Assembly: GCA_033807775.1 (NCBI GenBank)
Contig: CM066321.1
Coordinates: forward strand, 254,188,422-254,252,421
Direction of reading: 5' to 3'
From: Saussurea involucrata
Taxonomy: Eukaryota > Streptophyta > Magnoliopsida > Asterales > Asteraceae
DNA length: 64,000 nt
The notes under the pieces are model-generated. The model was given only the letters and a program-made list of their open reading frames with translations. It was not told the origin of the DNA and made no database searches. Below, in pieces: positions 36,843 to 46,970 of the stretch. A program made the position numbers and the translations under genes. Within the stretch, counting starts at the first letter, position 1; every line of letters starts with the position of its first letter.

Positions 36843-39800
36843 TGCATCTCAATCACTTGGTTCTAAAACGTAGTACTTCCCCCATATTTTCGTTTCCATC
36901 CATCATTCTGACATTTAGGCTTTTTGAGCATTATATTCTATATAAGTATAGATTTCATAACATTGAGCATTCAACATAATTTCATTCATGTTTTGCTTAC
37001 CTTTCGATTTAATTCAGAAATGAAAGTTGAAACAAATATAGCTCAGATAATACAAAATACTTGTAAAATAACTCTTTGACACACATTTATTCATTGAATG
37101 AAAATTAAAAAAAAATCATATCATTGTATTAAATTTGTTAAGATTCAAACATTCAAAGCAATAGAAATAAACGTAATGCAATGTTACCTTTCACCACTTG
37201 TTCCTTGAAACAAAAAAATATGACAGTTAAGGATATCACCTGAGAAGCATGGGTTCTAAACTGATTTGTTTAGAAGTCTTAGTCTCTGAAGTACGGGTCC
37301 TGAACTGAATTATTCAGAAGCCATAGTCATTTAAGTACGGGTTTTGAACAGATATGTTCAAAAACCTAAAACGTTGAAGAACTTTATCTTGAAACAGTCA
37401 GATCAAATTTTGAGTCAATACTCCCTCTGAAATCAAGATAATCCTGCAAAACCAAGAGATTTTGGTAATCATCTACGATGATTCCTCATTAGATATCAAA
37501 AATCCAAATTATGAGTAGTAGAGTCAGAATTATGATTAGAAGAGTCAGAATTCTGAGTCACTTGCTCAAAATTCTAAGTATCAGAGTCAGAATTCTGATT
37601 AGTTGAGTCAGAATTCTGAGTAGTAGAGTCAGAACTTCTGAGTAACAATTGAAACAGGTGTCAAGCACCCCTTGGAACTTACTTTCCCAAACCAGAAAGG
37701 TCACATCGATATATCTTAAATCCATTTGCACCAGTAGAACATGGCTTTCTATATGGTTCTATTGCAGTATTTGGGTCAGCCGATCCCAGACCAGTTGATC
37801 TTAGGGACTAGGTGTCGAGCACCCCTTAGGACTTACTCTCCCAAACCAGAAAGGCCACAGGTACAAACTTTCAAACTAAATAATTATATATATATATATA
37901 TATATATATTGCATCTCAATCACTTGGTTCTAAAACGTAGTACTTCCCCCATATTTTCGTTTCCATCTATCATTCTGACATTTAGGCTTTTTGAGCATTA
38001 TATTCTATATAAGTATAAAATTCATAACATTGAGCATTCAGAATAATTTCATTCATGTTTTGCTTACCTTTCGATTTAATTCATATGTGAAAGTTGAAAC
38101 AAATATAGCTCAGATAATACAAAATACTTGTAAAATCACACTTTGACACACATTTATTCATTGAATGAAAATTAAAAAAAAATTCATATCATTGAATTAA
38201 ATTTGTTAAGATTCAAACATTCAAAGCCATAGAAATAAACGTAATGCAATGTTACCTTTCACCACTTGTTCCTTGAAACATAAAAATATGACAGTTAAGG
38301 ATATCACCTGAGAAGCATGGGTTCTAAACTGGTTTGTTTAGAAGTCTTAGTCTCTGAAGTACGGGTCCTGAACTGAATTATTCAGAAGCCATAGTCATTT
38401 AAGTACGGGTTTTGAACAGATATGTTCAAAAACCTAAAACGTTGAAGAACTTTATCTTGAAACAGTCAGATCAAATTTTGAGTAAATACTCCCTCTGAAA
38501 TCAAGATAATCCTGCAAAACCAAGAGATTTTGGTAATCATCTACGATAATTCCTCATTAGATATCAAAAATCCAAATTATGAGTAGTAGAGTCAGAATTA
38601 TGATTAGAAGAGTCAGAATTCTGAGTCACTTGCTCAAAATTCTAAGTATCAGAGTCAGAATTCTGATTAGTTGAGTCAGAATTCTGAGTAGTAGAGTCAG
38701 AACTTCTGAGTAACAATTGAAACAGGTGTCAAGCACCCCTTGGAACTTACTTTCCCAAACCAGAAAGGTCACATCGATATATCTTAAATCCATTTGCACC
38801 AGTAGAACATGGCTTTCTATATGGTTCTATTGCAGTATTTGGGTCAGCCGATCCCATACCAGTTGATCTTAGGGACTAGGCGTCGAGCACCCCTTAGGAC
38901 TTACTCTCCCAAACCAGAAAGGCCACAGGTACAAACTTTCAAACTAAATAATTATATATATATATATTGCATCTCAATCACTTGGTTCTAAAACGTAGTA
39001 CTTCCCCCATATTTTCGTTTCCATCCATCATTCTGACATTTAGGCTTTTTGAGCATTATATTCTATATAAGTATAGATTTCATAACATTGAGCATTCAGC
39101 ATAATTTCATTCATGTTTTGCTTACCTTTCGATTTAATTCAGAAGTGAAAGTTGAAACAAATATAGCTCAGATAATACAAAATACTTGTAAAATCACTCT
39201 TTGACACACATTTATTCATTGAATGAAAATTAAAAAAAATTCACATCATTGAATTAAATTTGTTAAGATTCAAACATTCAAAGCAATAGAAATAAACGTA
39301 ATGCAATGTTACCTTTCACCACTTGTTCCTTGAAACATAAAAATATGACAGTTAAGGATATCACCTGAGAAGCATGGGTTCTAAACTGATTTGTTTAGAA
39401 GTCTTAGTCTCTGAAGTACGGGTCCTGAACTGAATTATTCAGAAGCCATAGTCATTTAAGTACGGGTTTTGAACAGATATGTTCAAAAACCTAAAACGTT
39501 GAAGAACTTTATCTTGAAACAGTCAGATCAAATTTTGAGTCAATACTCCCTCTGAAATCAAGATAATCCTGCAAAACCAAGAGATTTTGGTAATCATCTA
39601 CGATGATTCCTCATTAGATTTCAAAAATACAAATTATGAGTAGTAGAGTCAGAATTCTGATTAGAAGAGTCAGAATTCTGAGTCACTTGCTCCAAATTCT
39701 AAGTATCAGAGTCAGAATTCTGATTAGTTGAGTCAGAATTCTGAGTAGTAGAGTCAGAACTTCTGAGTAACAATTGAAACAGGTGTCAAGCACCCCTTGG

Positions 39801-40252
39801 AACTTACTTTCCCAAACCAGAAAGGTCACATCGATATATCTTAAATCCATTTGCACCAGTAGAACATGGCTTTCTATATGGTTCTATTGCAGTATTTGGT
39901 TCAGCCGATCCCAGACCAGTTGATCTTAGGCACTAGCTGTCGAGCACCCCTTAGGACTTACTCTCCCAAACCAGAAAGGCCACAGGTACAAACTTTCAAA
40001 CTAAATAATTTTATATATATGTATATATATATATATTGCATCTCAATCACTTGGTTCTAAAACGTAGTACTTCCCCCATATTTTCGTTTCCATCCATCAT
40101 TCTGACATTTAGGATTTTTGAGCATTATATTCTATATAAGTATAGATTTCATAACATTGAGCATTCATCATAATTTCATTCATGTTTTGCTTACCTTTCG
40201 ATTTAATTCAGAAGTGAAAGTTGAAACAAATATAACTCAGATAATACAAAAT

Positions 40253-40739
40253 TGTTAGATCTGAAGTTTTGTCAATAAACCAAGTGTTGAAGATCTGATA
40301 AGAAGACTCAGATGCTCTGAGTAGAGGAGTCAGAGATCTGAGAAGAGAAGTCAGAGTTCTGAGAGAAAGAGTCAGAAGCTCTGAGAAGCGTTATAAGAAG
40401 AATGTTCAGAAGTTCTGAACAACCTGTTCAGAACTTATGACTACATACTTTACTTGGTATTTAGTAAACTAATTAGGACACGTGTTATGTTCTTATTAGT
40501 CTTTCTTATTTGAACTGTAGCTTTAACATGTCCGTTGCAGTATAAATAGAGTGGTTAGCACTACATTGCTAACTGATTGATTTTCCCATATATCGTTGTA
40601 TTCATTCTTTGTAATCTTTGAGATTCTCTCTCTCTTAGATCTGTAATCCTGTTCATCATTGAATACAATTGGGCTTGATCATACAACTTCTCAATTACTG
40701 CTTTCTATATTGATTGTAAGATTAGATCCTGTACTTACA
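40253..40739 (+). repeat. Copia-2 5' LTR
   Basis: 487 bp, TGTTAG…TTACA. The first 190 bp contain repeated CTCAGA / TCTGAG motifs related to the TCAGAATTCTGA motif of the array. An ACACGTGTTA element lies near 40478 and a TATA box at 40541. It is followed directly by the primer-binding site. Confidence 0.95.
40541..40548 (+). promoter_or_regulatory. TATA box in Copia-2 5' LTR
   Basis: TATAAATA in the context GCAGTATAAATAGAG, repeated identically in the 3' LTR at 63755. Transcription would be expected to start about 30 bp downstream. Confidence 0.7.
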
Positions 40740-40741
40740 AT

Positions 40742-40754
40742 TGGTATCAGAGCC
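40742..40754 (+). other. Copia-2 primer-binding site (tRNA-iMet)
   Basis: TGGTATCAGAGCC, a perfect match to the complement of plant initiator tRNA-Met 3' end, two bases after the LTR. Confidence 0.92.
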
Positions 40755-40947
40755 AATCAACAAACAAATTCTTTCAAGATTGTGATTGCGAAGAGCGATT
40801 GATCAATTTCTTGAAGATTTCTTGACTCGTTCAAAAATCGATTCCGCTGCTAGGGCTAGTTCTTGAATTCTTGGCAATTCTTGAATTACCTGTTATATTT
40901 CGATCAAGAAACTCGAATTTGTCTTTCTGTGGAATTTTCTTACAATC

Positions 40948-41778
40948 ATGTCTTCTAAAGAATATCTAGCCATGGGATCTGAAACCAAACCGCCTGTTCT
41001 TATACCAGAAGAGTATCAGCAATGGAAAATTCGTATGATCCAATTCCTAGACAACATTGATGAAAATCTTATGATCTCTATTCGAGAAGGTCCAATTGAA
41101 GTGTATATCGAAGTTGCCGCAACCCCTGCTACAGAGACAACTCCAGAAATTCCAGCGACCAGGGTGAAGAAGAATTATTCCCAATACACAGCTGAACAGA
41201 AGAATAGGCATGCTATCGACAAAAGAGCAATTACTTTGATGACTTTGGCTGTCCCAAATGAGGTTCTTAACAGGATTGACAGTGGATCATCAGCTAAAGA
41301 AATGTGGGACGAATTGGAAAGGCAGATGTTAGGAACTGTGAGATCTATTCAGGCAAAGTTAAATCAAAGCATAAATGCCTATGAAAGGTTCAAAGCAAAA
41401 GAGTCAGAAAGTTTGACACAGACATACAGTAAATTTTGTACTATTCTAAACGATTTGAGAAGAAATGGACTGAAGAAAACGAAGTCAGAAATAAATTACA
41501 AATTTCTGAACAGTGTAAATTCAGAATGGTCATCATTTGCCATAAGTCTGCAAATGAACAAGGATATGTGTGAAGAAGATTTAAATGATCTGTTCTGTGT
41601 TCTTAATCAACATGGAGACTCTGTCAAGTTAGTTGTGGAAGAGAAGAAAAATGTTGCTGATCAGTTAGCATTCTTATCAAAGTCCAAAGCAATCAAAGCA
41701 CCCAAAAAGACTGCATATCTATCAGAGATACCTAATCTGGAGGAATCTGACAAGGAAGAAGGATCAGAAGATGATTAA
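40948..41778 (+). CDS. Copia-2 gag, N-terminal capsid part
   Basis: 276 codons. The sequence shows the Copia capsid (UBN2/Retrotran_gag) pattern: EYQQWKIRMIQFLD near residue 28, IDKRAITLMTLAVP near 90, KEMWDELERQMLG near 115, then QAKLNQSINAYERFK, SLTQTYSKFCTILNDL and a FLNSVNSEWSSFA block. Gag assembles the particle that packages the element's RNA. The ATG lies about 190 bp after the primer site with no competing start. The frame ends at a TAA (41776-41778) inside the acidic linker, and the same frame continues immediately after it. This looks like a nonsense change in one long gag and not a natural end. Confidence 0.85.
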   Translation: MSSKEYLAMGSETKPPVLIPEEYQQWKIRMIQFLDNIDENLMISIREGPIEVYIEVAATPATETTPEIPATRVKKNYSQYTAEQKNRHAIDKRAITLMTLAVPNEVLNRIDSGSSAKEMWDELERQMLGTVRSIQAKLNQSINAYERFKAKESESLTQTYSKFCTILNDLRRNGLKKTKSEINYKFLNSVNSEWSSFAISLQMNKDMCEEDLNDLFCVLNQHGDSVKLVVEEKKNVADQLAFLSKSKAIKAPKKTAYLSEIPNLEESDKEEGSEDD

Positions 41779-41790
41779 GATATCAAGATA

Positions 41791-44085
41791 ATGGCTGAGA
41801 AGCTAGCTTTGCTGACAAATACTTTCAACAAGAGGTATGGGAAGGGTAGATTTCAAGGAAATTATAAGAGAGTTGGGAGTTCAGATTATAAGAAGAAAGA
41901 AGACAGAGAAGAAAATAAGTTTGAAAAGAGAGTAGAGAGAAGTGAAGAAAACAAAGAAGAGAAGGAAGAGAGAAAAGAAAAGAATCTGTGTTTCAAGTGT
42001 GGAAAATCTGGCCACTATGCTAAGGATTGCAAAGTTAAAATTGTGAAAGACTATGAGTACTACACCAAGAAGGCTCAGCTTGCAAAGAAGAGAGATGATA
42101 AAATTGCATTATTGGCTGAACAGGAGAATTGGTTGTACTACACTTCTGATGAAGATGATCATATCAACTTTCCACAGATGCAAAGCTATATGGCAAAAAT
42201 GAGGAATGAGGATGACTCTGATTTTGAAGATGCTGATTCCGAGTCATCTGCTGAGGTACATTCTTCACTTGAAATAGAGTTAATGACACAGATTGGTGAA
42301 ATGAAAAATGAATTTGCTAATCTAAGAAAACAGGTAAAAGGAGAAAGAAATTTGGTTAACAAATTCAGAATTGAAAAAGAAGTAATAAAAGAACAATATG
42401 AAGAATCTGAGGCTGAGAAACAGAAAGTTAAAGATGAAAATTCTGAATTATTGAAAAAGATCTCTGAACTAAAAGTTGAGTTTTCAAAAATAAAGGATGA
42501 AAAAGGTGATTTACAAATAAAATTTGATATGTTATTTGAGGAAAGAAAGAATTTATACACCAAAATCAAAGAATTGGAATATCTAAATTTGAAAAGGGGT
42601 CAGACTCAGCAAACATTAAATCTTTTATTAAGCAATGTTAAAGATACAAGATTTTACAACCCAAAGAAGGGATTGGGATTGGAAGAAAATGTCATTTTAA
42701 AAAGAGCTCCAATCAACTTGTATGAAAAACTTCAAGCTCCTAAGCCAAAAATCCCAGAAATTGTTGAAGTTTTCATAAGACCTGCTAGTTCTATAACAAG
42801 TTCTGACAATTTGCAAAGACCAAACTCTAAAAAGTCAGATGAGAAAATCTCTGAGTCTAAAACAGAAAAGTCAGTTGTTTCAGAAGAAAAGGTTAAGAAA
42901 GAAGTTTCTAAACCAACAGATGAAAAGCCAAAATATAATGATACTAAATTCAAATATGATTCGTTAAATGTCAGCTACAAAAATAAACAACCAAGTTTTT
43001 CATATCATGACATTGAGAACATATTTGACACAAGTAAAAATTCTGGAACAGTCAATCAGAAGTCTGAAACTTCTAGTCAGAATTCTGAACTTTGTAGTCA
43101 GAACTCTGAGTCTAATGATCAGACATCTGAGTCTGTAAATCAGAACTCTGACTCAGGTAGTCAGAAGTCTGATTCAACTGGACTTTCTGAAACAAAGTCA
43201 GATGAATTTTTAGAACTTGAAAAGAGGTTTAATCTTGTAAGTCACGAACTTGAGGACTTAAGGAAAGCTAATGATGAACTTGAAAATGATTACTGTGATG
43301 TGGATACTAAACTTGAAGAAACTTTGAAAGAAAAGAATATCTTTATTCAGAAAATAACAGAGCTTGAAAAACTGAAGACTGAGTATGATCTTTTTAAAAT
43401 TAATGCTCTAAAAGAAAATGATAAATTCTTTAATGAATCAAGTACATATGAAAAAGGTGAATCATCTAATTCTTCTAACAAAAAGGAGTTGAATTTTTCA
43501 GAAAAAGAAGAAAGCAAAAGGAAAGATGGTGTGAAAAGAATTTCTGAGATGAATGAAGAGGTTCCTGCAACTGTACCAAAGGCACATAGTTATTGTGATA
43601 AATGTACTTGTACTTTGAAAAACAGCAATAAAAATGAAAAAGCTTATGGTACAGATCTGTTGTTACTTGCAAAGAAAAATCTTAGTTGTGTTCAATGTAA
43701 AAGTAATTCTTTTCAATATTCTCAGAAATGTCCAATCACAATAACATCTGTTTCTTTTATAAGAAAAGATATTCAGAAAACAGAAAAGAAGAATGTTTCT
43801 ATTCCTCAGAATAAAGAAAAGAAGAAAGTTTCTGTTCCTCAGACTCAGAAGAAAGAAAAGATAAAAGAAAAGAAAGTTGAAAATGTTGCAAAATCAAAAG
43901 TTACAACTTTCAAAAAGAAATTAAACAAGTTTGTAAGCAGAAAATGTTCTGACTTCATAAAAGTTCAAGGAAAGTGGTGTTTGAAGAAAGATTTTGAGTG
44001 GAAAGTAAAAGATACTAATGTTAAATCCAATGACAAAGCTAACAAAGATGGACCCATTCCAAAATGGGTACCTAAAACTAACTGA
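41791..44085 (+). CDS. Copia-2 gag, zinc knuckle and coiled-coil part
   Basis: 764 codons in the same frame as the capsid part, open from 41779. A Lys/Glu-rich start leads to the knuckle CFKCGKSGHYAKDC near residue 67. Next come acidic segments, a coiled coil (about 160-270), a region of Gln-Asn-Ser-Glu repeats (SQNSELCSQNSES near 435), a second coiled coil near 480-560, a cysteine pair region (CDKCTCTLKN, CVQCKSN), a basic domain, and the end PKWVPKTN. The knuckle probably binds RNA, and long coiled-coil Gags are typical of Sireviruses. It ends at TGA 44083-44085, and protease begins in a different frame. Confidence 0.85.
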   Translation: MAEKLALLTNTFNKRYGKGRFQGNYKRVGSSDYKKKEDREENKFEKRVERSEENKEEKEERKEKNLCFKCGKSGHYAKDCKVKIVKDYEYYTKKAQLAKKRDDKIALLAEQENWLYYTSDEDDHINFPQMQSYMAKMRNEDDSDFEDADSESSAEVHSSLEIELMTQIGEMKNEFANLRKQVKGERNLVNKFRIEKEVIKEQYEESEAEKQKVKDENSELLKKISELKVEFSKIKDEKGDLQIKFDMLFEERKNLYTKIKELEYLNLKRGQTQQTLNLLLSNVKDTRFYNPKKGLGLEENVILKRAPINLYEKLQAPKPKIPEIVEVFIRPASSITSSDNLQRPNSKKSDEKISESKTEKSVVSEEKVKKEVSKPTDEKPKYNDTKFKYDSLNVSYKNKQPSFSYHDIENIFDTSKNSGTVNQKSETSSQNSELCSQNSESNDQTSESVNQNSDSGSQKSDSTGLSETKSDEFLELEKRFNLVSHELEDLRKANDELENDYCDVDTKLEETLKEKNIFIQKITELEKLKTEYDLFKINALKENDKFFNESSTYEKGESSNSSNKKELNFSEKEESKRKDGVKRISEMNEEVPATVPKAHSYCDKCTCTLKNSNKNEKAYGTDLLLLAKKNLSCVQCKSNSFQYSQKCPITITSVSFIRKDIQKTEKKNVSIPQNKEKKKVSVPQTQKKEKIKEKKVENVAKSKVTTFKKKLNKFVSRKCSDFIKVQGKWCLKKDFEWKVKDTNVKSNDKANKDGPIPKWVPKTN

Positions 44086-44100
44086 TCCTTTTGCAGGGCT
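44076..44100 (+). promoter_or_regulatory. Copia-2 gag-pol junction: frame overlap and splice-acceptor-like CCTTTTGCAG/G
   Basis: The gag frame stops at 44085. The pol frame is open from 44076, giving a 10-nt overlap. Between them lies TCCTTTTGCAGG, a good match to a plant 3' splice site. The Copia-1 gag end has TCTGTTTTGCAGG at the same place. Pol could be made by frameshifting or from a spliced RNA, or this copy may simply have lost one base relative to Copia-1, where the two reading frames are in phase around a stop. Confidence 0.45.
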
Positions 44101-44916
44101 GTCATGTGTGGTTTTTAGATTCAGGAGCTTCAAGACACATGACAGGTCAGAAGTCTTTTCTATCAAACTTCACAGAAAAGGCTGGAGGAGAAGTAAACTT
44201 TGGAAATAATAGCAAAGGACAAGTCAAAGGTTATGGGGATTTAACTAAAGGGGATCTGACTATCCAAAAGGTTTTCTATGTTGAAGGATTACAGCGTAAT
44301 CTTTTCAGCATAAGTCAGTTTTTAGACAGTCTTTGTCAAATCAAGTTTCAAATAACAGGTTGCATGATTTTAACTGAAAATGATGTTAAAGTCTTCTGGG
44401 CCAAAAGACATATGGACTTATTTGTAGTTAATTTTTCAAAATTGAAAACATTAAATACAGTTTGTCTTTTATCAAATTCAACTGCAAATGAATGTTGGCT
44501 TTGGCACAGAAGATGTTCTCATCTAAATTTCAAAGATCTTAATAATCTTGTTGCAAAACATTTGGTTAAAGGTTTACTAAAGCTTAAATTTGAAAAAGAA
44601 TCATTATGCTCAGCTTGTGAAATGGGCAAGATGAAAAAGAGTTCTCACAAATTAAAAATGGACTCATCTTGCAAAGCACCATTAGAAATGATTCATACTG
44701 ATCTTTGTGGTCCAATTTCAGTTCAATCTATGGGAGGAAAGAAATATATGCTTGTGATTGTTGATGAATTCTCCAGATACACATGGGTTGAGTTCCTAAG
44801 AGCTAAGTCAGAAGCTGCTACTACATTGATAAATTTTATCAAAAGGATTCAAGTTCTCTTACAACTTCCAGTTCAGAAAATCAGAAGTGATAATGGAACA
44901 GAGTTCAGAAATGAGA
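44076..44916 (+). CDS. Copia-2 pol, protease and first half of integrase (split by Gypsy-2)
   Basis: Open frame with the aspartic protease motif LDSGASRHMTG near its start. It then has the GAG-pre-integrase region with LWHRRCSHLNFKDL and the CSAC pair of the zinc-binding HHCC domain, and the integrase core with the first catalytic Asp in MIHTDLCGP and the second in RSDNGTEF. Gypsy-2 is inserted directly after this second motif. The frame reads only two more codons into the Gypsy LTR before a stop. The third catalytic residue is on the other side of the insertion. The break disables pol expression from this copy. Confidence 0.9.
44912..44916. other. Target-site duplication of Gypsy-2, left copy (TGAGA)
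   Basis: TGAGA precedes the 5' LTR and is repeated at 55243-55247 after the 3' LTR. Five bp is the usual size for Ty3/Gypsy integrases. Confidence 0.92.
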
Positions 44917-45819
44917 TGTAAAGCCCGTGTCCCGGTATGTTTTTTTTTTAAATTCTTAATGTATTTATTTTATTATCGTTTAAAGTGTGATTAATTAACG
45001 GAAGTTGTCAAGGGAGGGACCTCGAATGTTACACGTGGCAACCTTGCTTATCTTTTTGATTATGACGAAAAACCAGGGATCGGAAATGCCAAGGGCGGGA
45101 ACACGGAGGGGTTAATGGGAAATGTGGGGTGTTGGTGGTTTTGAACGGACAAGGAAAGGGGGACCGACCCCCCCCCCCTCTTCCTCTTCTCGTCGGTTTC
45201 CACGCAGCACCAACAAACAAGCCTTTTGTTTTTGATTGTTTCTTTTCCTCATTATCTCATTTGGCCAAGAGAGGGGATCGTGAGTGTGAGAAGCCGAGAG
45301 AGATAGAAAGTGAGGGAGTTAGGGAGAGATCGTGAGAGAGAGAAGTCACCGAAGACCACCGGTGTCAACGTCCTTCGTCGGAGAGGTCGAGAAGAAGGGA
45401 TTGCAGGCACGATTGCGAGTCGTCGTTGTAAGGTATGGCTCTCGTTACGTTTCTGTTTCGCTTTTTGTTTCCGGCGAAAGGGCAGCGGCAGCGCCGCCGC
45501 CGCGCGCCGCCACTGTGGTGGCTGGGTGTCGGGTGGTGGTGTGAGTCATTTATGTGCATGCGGTAAAGTGATCGAGAGAGTAGGGATTTCACGGTGGGTT
45601 ACGGCTTGTTTTTCTTGTTTCGTCGAAGGACCGCCGCCGGCCGCCACCGGCGACCACCACTGCCGGAGGTGGTAGTGGGTGGTGCGTGGCTGTGACCTGT
45701 TAATGACCATAGAGCCCTTTAAGTCGTGACTTAATCAATTAAGCCAATTCGATAAAGCCGTCGTTCTCTTTATAATCATCATTTCATGGGAATAATTGTT
45801 CAGTCACTGTTTTTGCGAC

Positions 45820-46320
45820 GGCCATAACTTTTCCGTCATAAATCCGATTGAGCCGGAACTGGCACCCACGGTTCAAGTTCGGGGTCGGTCATGTTTTCCG
45901 TGTTCTAGCGGAAAACTGGTTCAGCCTCTAGCTAGGTGAAAAAGTGGTCGCAAGTTTGGTGATTTGTCATTTTATGTGAATGACGATTTTCTGCCACTGT
46001 TTTGTCGTGGCCGTAACTCTTTACTCGTAGCTCGGATTGAAATGAAATCGGTGGCCGAAGTTCACTAATCGAGTCATGAAAGTTTTTCGTGTTTTGCCGA
46101 AAATCTGTTTAAGTCTGTAGCTGGGCCGTATGGGGCTGTTTATACAGCCTGGTCCGAAAAACTTCCAGCTTCCTGTCCCTGTTTTGTTTTATGCATAACG
46201 TTTGCTTGGAATGTCGGTTTGGGATGGGACTGGTGCCAAAAGTTTCGTTTCGGAGTCTATTAAGTTTCCTCTGTTTTGAGGAAGGACCCGTTCGGACTAT
46301 AGCTAGGGCGAAGTTGCCAT
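45820..46320 (+). repeat. Three diverged ~180-bp tandem repeats in the Gypsy-2 LTR
   Basis: Each copy has a core like GGCCATAACTTTTCCGTCAT, then a CCGATTGAG-like stretch, a TTTTCCGTGTT-like stretch and GTCTGTAGCTGGG-like end. They start near 45825, 46003 and 46188. They are much diverged, so the duplication is older than the insertion. The same three occur in the 3' LTR. Confidence 0.65.
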
Positions 46321-46832
46321 GTTGTACTGAAAGGTCCGGTTGTTCGCTGTTCTGCGAATCATTCTTGTAAAGTCCATAGTAAATTATAGAAAAATCGTTA
46401 GGACGCGTGCAATACGTCCCTGAAATCGTAAGACTCAGAACTTCGTAATTATAGATTTTGATTTCTGTATTTATCAGTTTTAAGGGGGTAAAACAGGTCC
46501 CGAACAGACCCGTATTTTTAAATAAAAAGCTGGAATATTTAGTCTTTTGAAAGCTAGTAAACGTGTTATGGGTCGGGACTTTCCTTTGACTTTTTATACG
46601 TATTTAGGTGGGAAAAAGTGAAGAAGATTGCCGTGTTGGTGTTGCGATTCGTGAGCATATTGCTTAGCCTTGAGGTGAGTTCTCTCACCGCGTAGTTAAG
46701 AATTTCATGTATGTCGTTCTTTTGTGTTACGTGTTATTACGTGTATTTATGTGCTTACATGAACTAGTTGGGATGTGATAACTGGTTGTGATTTGTTGAA
46801 TTCGTATGTGGAATATTTATGCATGTGTACAC

Positions 46833-46970
46833 CTCGGTGGGACTGAGGGGCTCGGTGGGACCGAGGGCTTGGTGGGACTAAGCTAGTACAGCAATCTTTA
46901 ATCGGTGGGACCGAGGGCTCGGTGGGACTGAGCTTGTATTAATGTATTTTGTGTACTCGGTGGGACCGAG
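46833..46970 (+). repeat. Six CTCGGTGGGACCGAG hairpin units, 5' LTR
   Basis: Units at about 46833, 46851, 46868, 46901, 46918 and 46956. Each is an inverted repeat of six bases around GGG. Variants such as CTTGGTGGGACTAAG keep partial pairing. Such clusters could be protein-binding sites or RNA hairpins in the leader. Confidence 0.8.

Larger units (their letters stand above)
14357..40252. repeat. Tandem array of ~1.05-1.1 kb monomers (about 24 units), satellite-like
   Basis: One landmark (ATGGCTTTCTAT) recurs at 15352, 16463, 17523, 18591, 19650, 20713, 21775, 22835, 23878, 24937, 25942, 27009, 28057, 29122, 30207, 31269, 32323, 33402, 34472, 35556, 36638, 37741, 38809 and 39866. Typical spacing is 1055-1085 bp, with extremes of 1005 and 1111. 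All units point the same way and are, by eye, well over 95% identical apart from a (TA)n tract of variable length. Each unit has two diverged copies of a GGTGTCRAGCACCCCTT block, the 45-bp repeats, and a block of TCAGAATTCTGA motifs. Most of the unit resembles Copia-1 non-coding DNA at 7880-8800. The recurring short frames starting at the landmark are fixed by the repeat and end in the (TA)n tract; I do not consider them genes. Confidence 0.95.

Noticed and set aside
15352..40060. Repeated short plus-strand frames (MAFYMVLLQYLGQPIPDQL…) in almost every monomer
   Set aside because: They are copies fixed by the tandem repeat, run into the (TA)n tract as Tyr-Ile repeats, vary in length with it, and lack any homologous domain. 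No sign of selection.
14357..40252. CRISPR-like array
   Set aside because: The repeats are about 1 kb with no alternating short repeat-spacer structure, and the setting is a plant genome.
45129..45675. Arg- and Gly-rich frames in the Gypsy-2 LTRs (also 53148-53597)
   Set aside because: GC-rich LTR sequence. The two LTR copies give different frames because of indels, so coding is unlikely.
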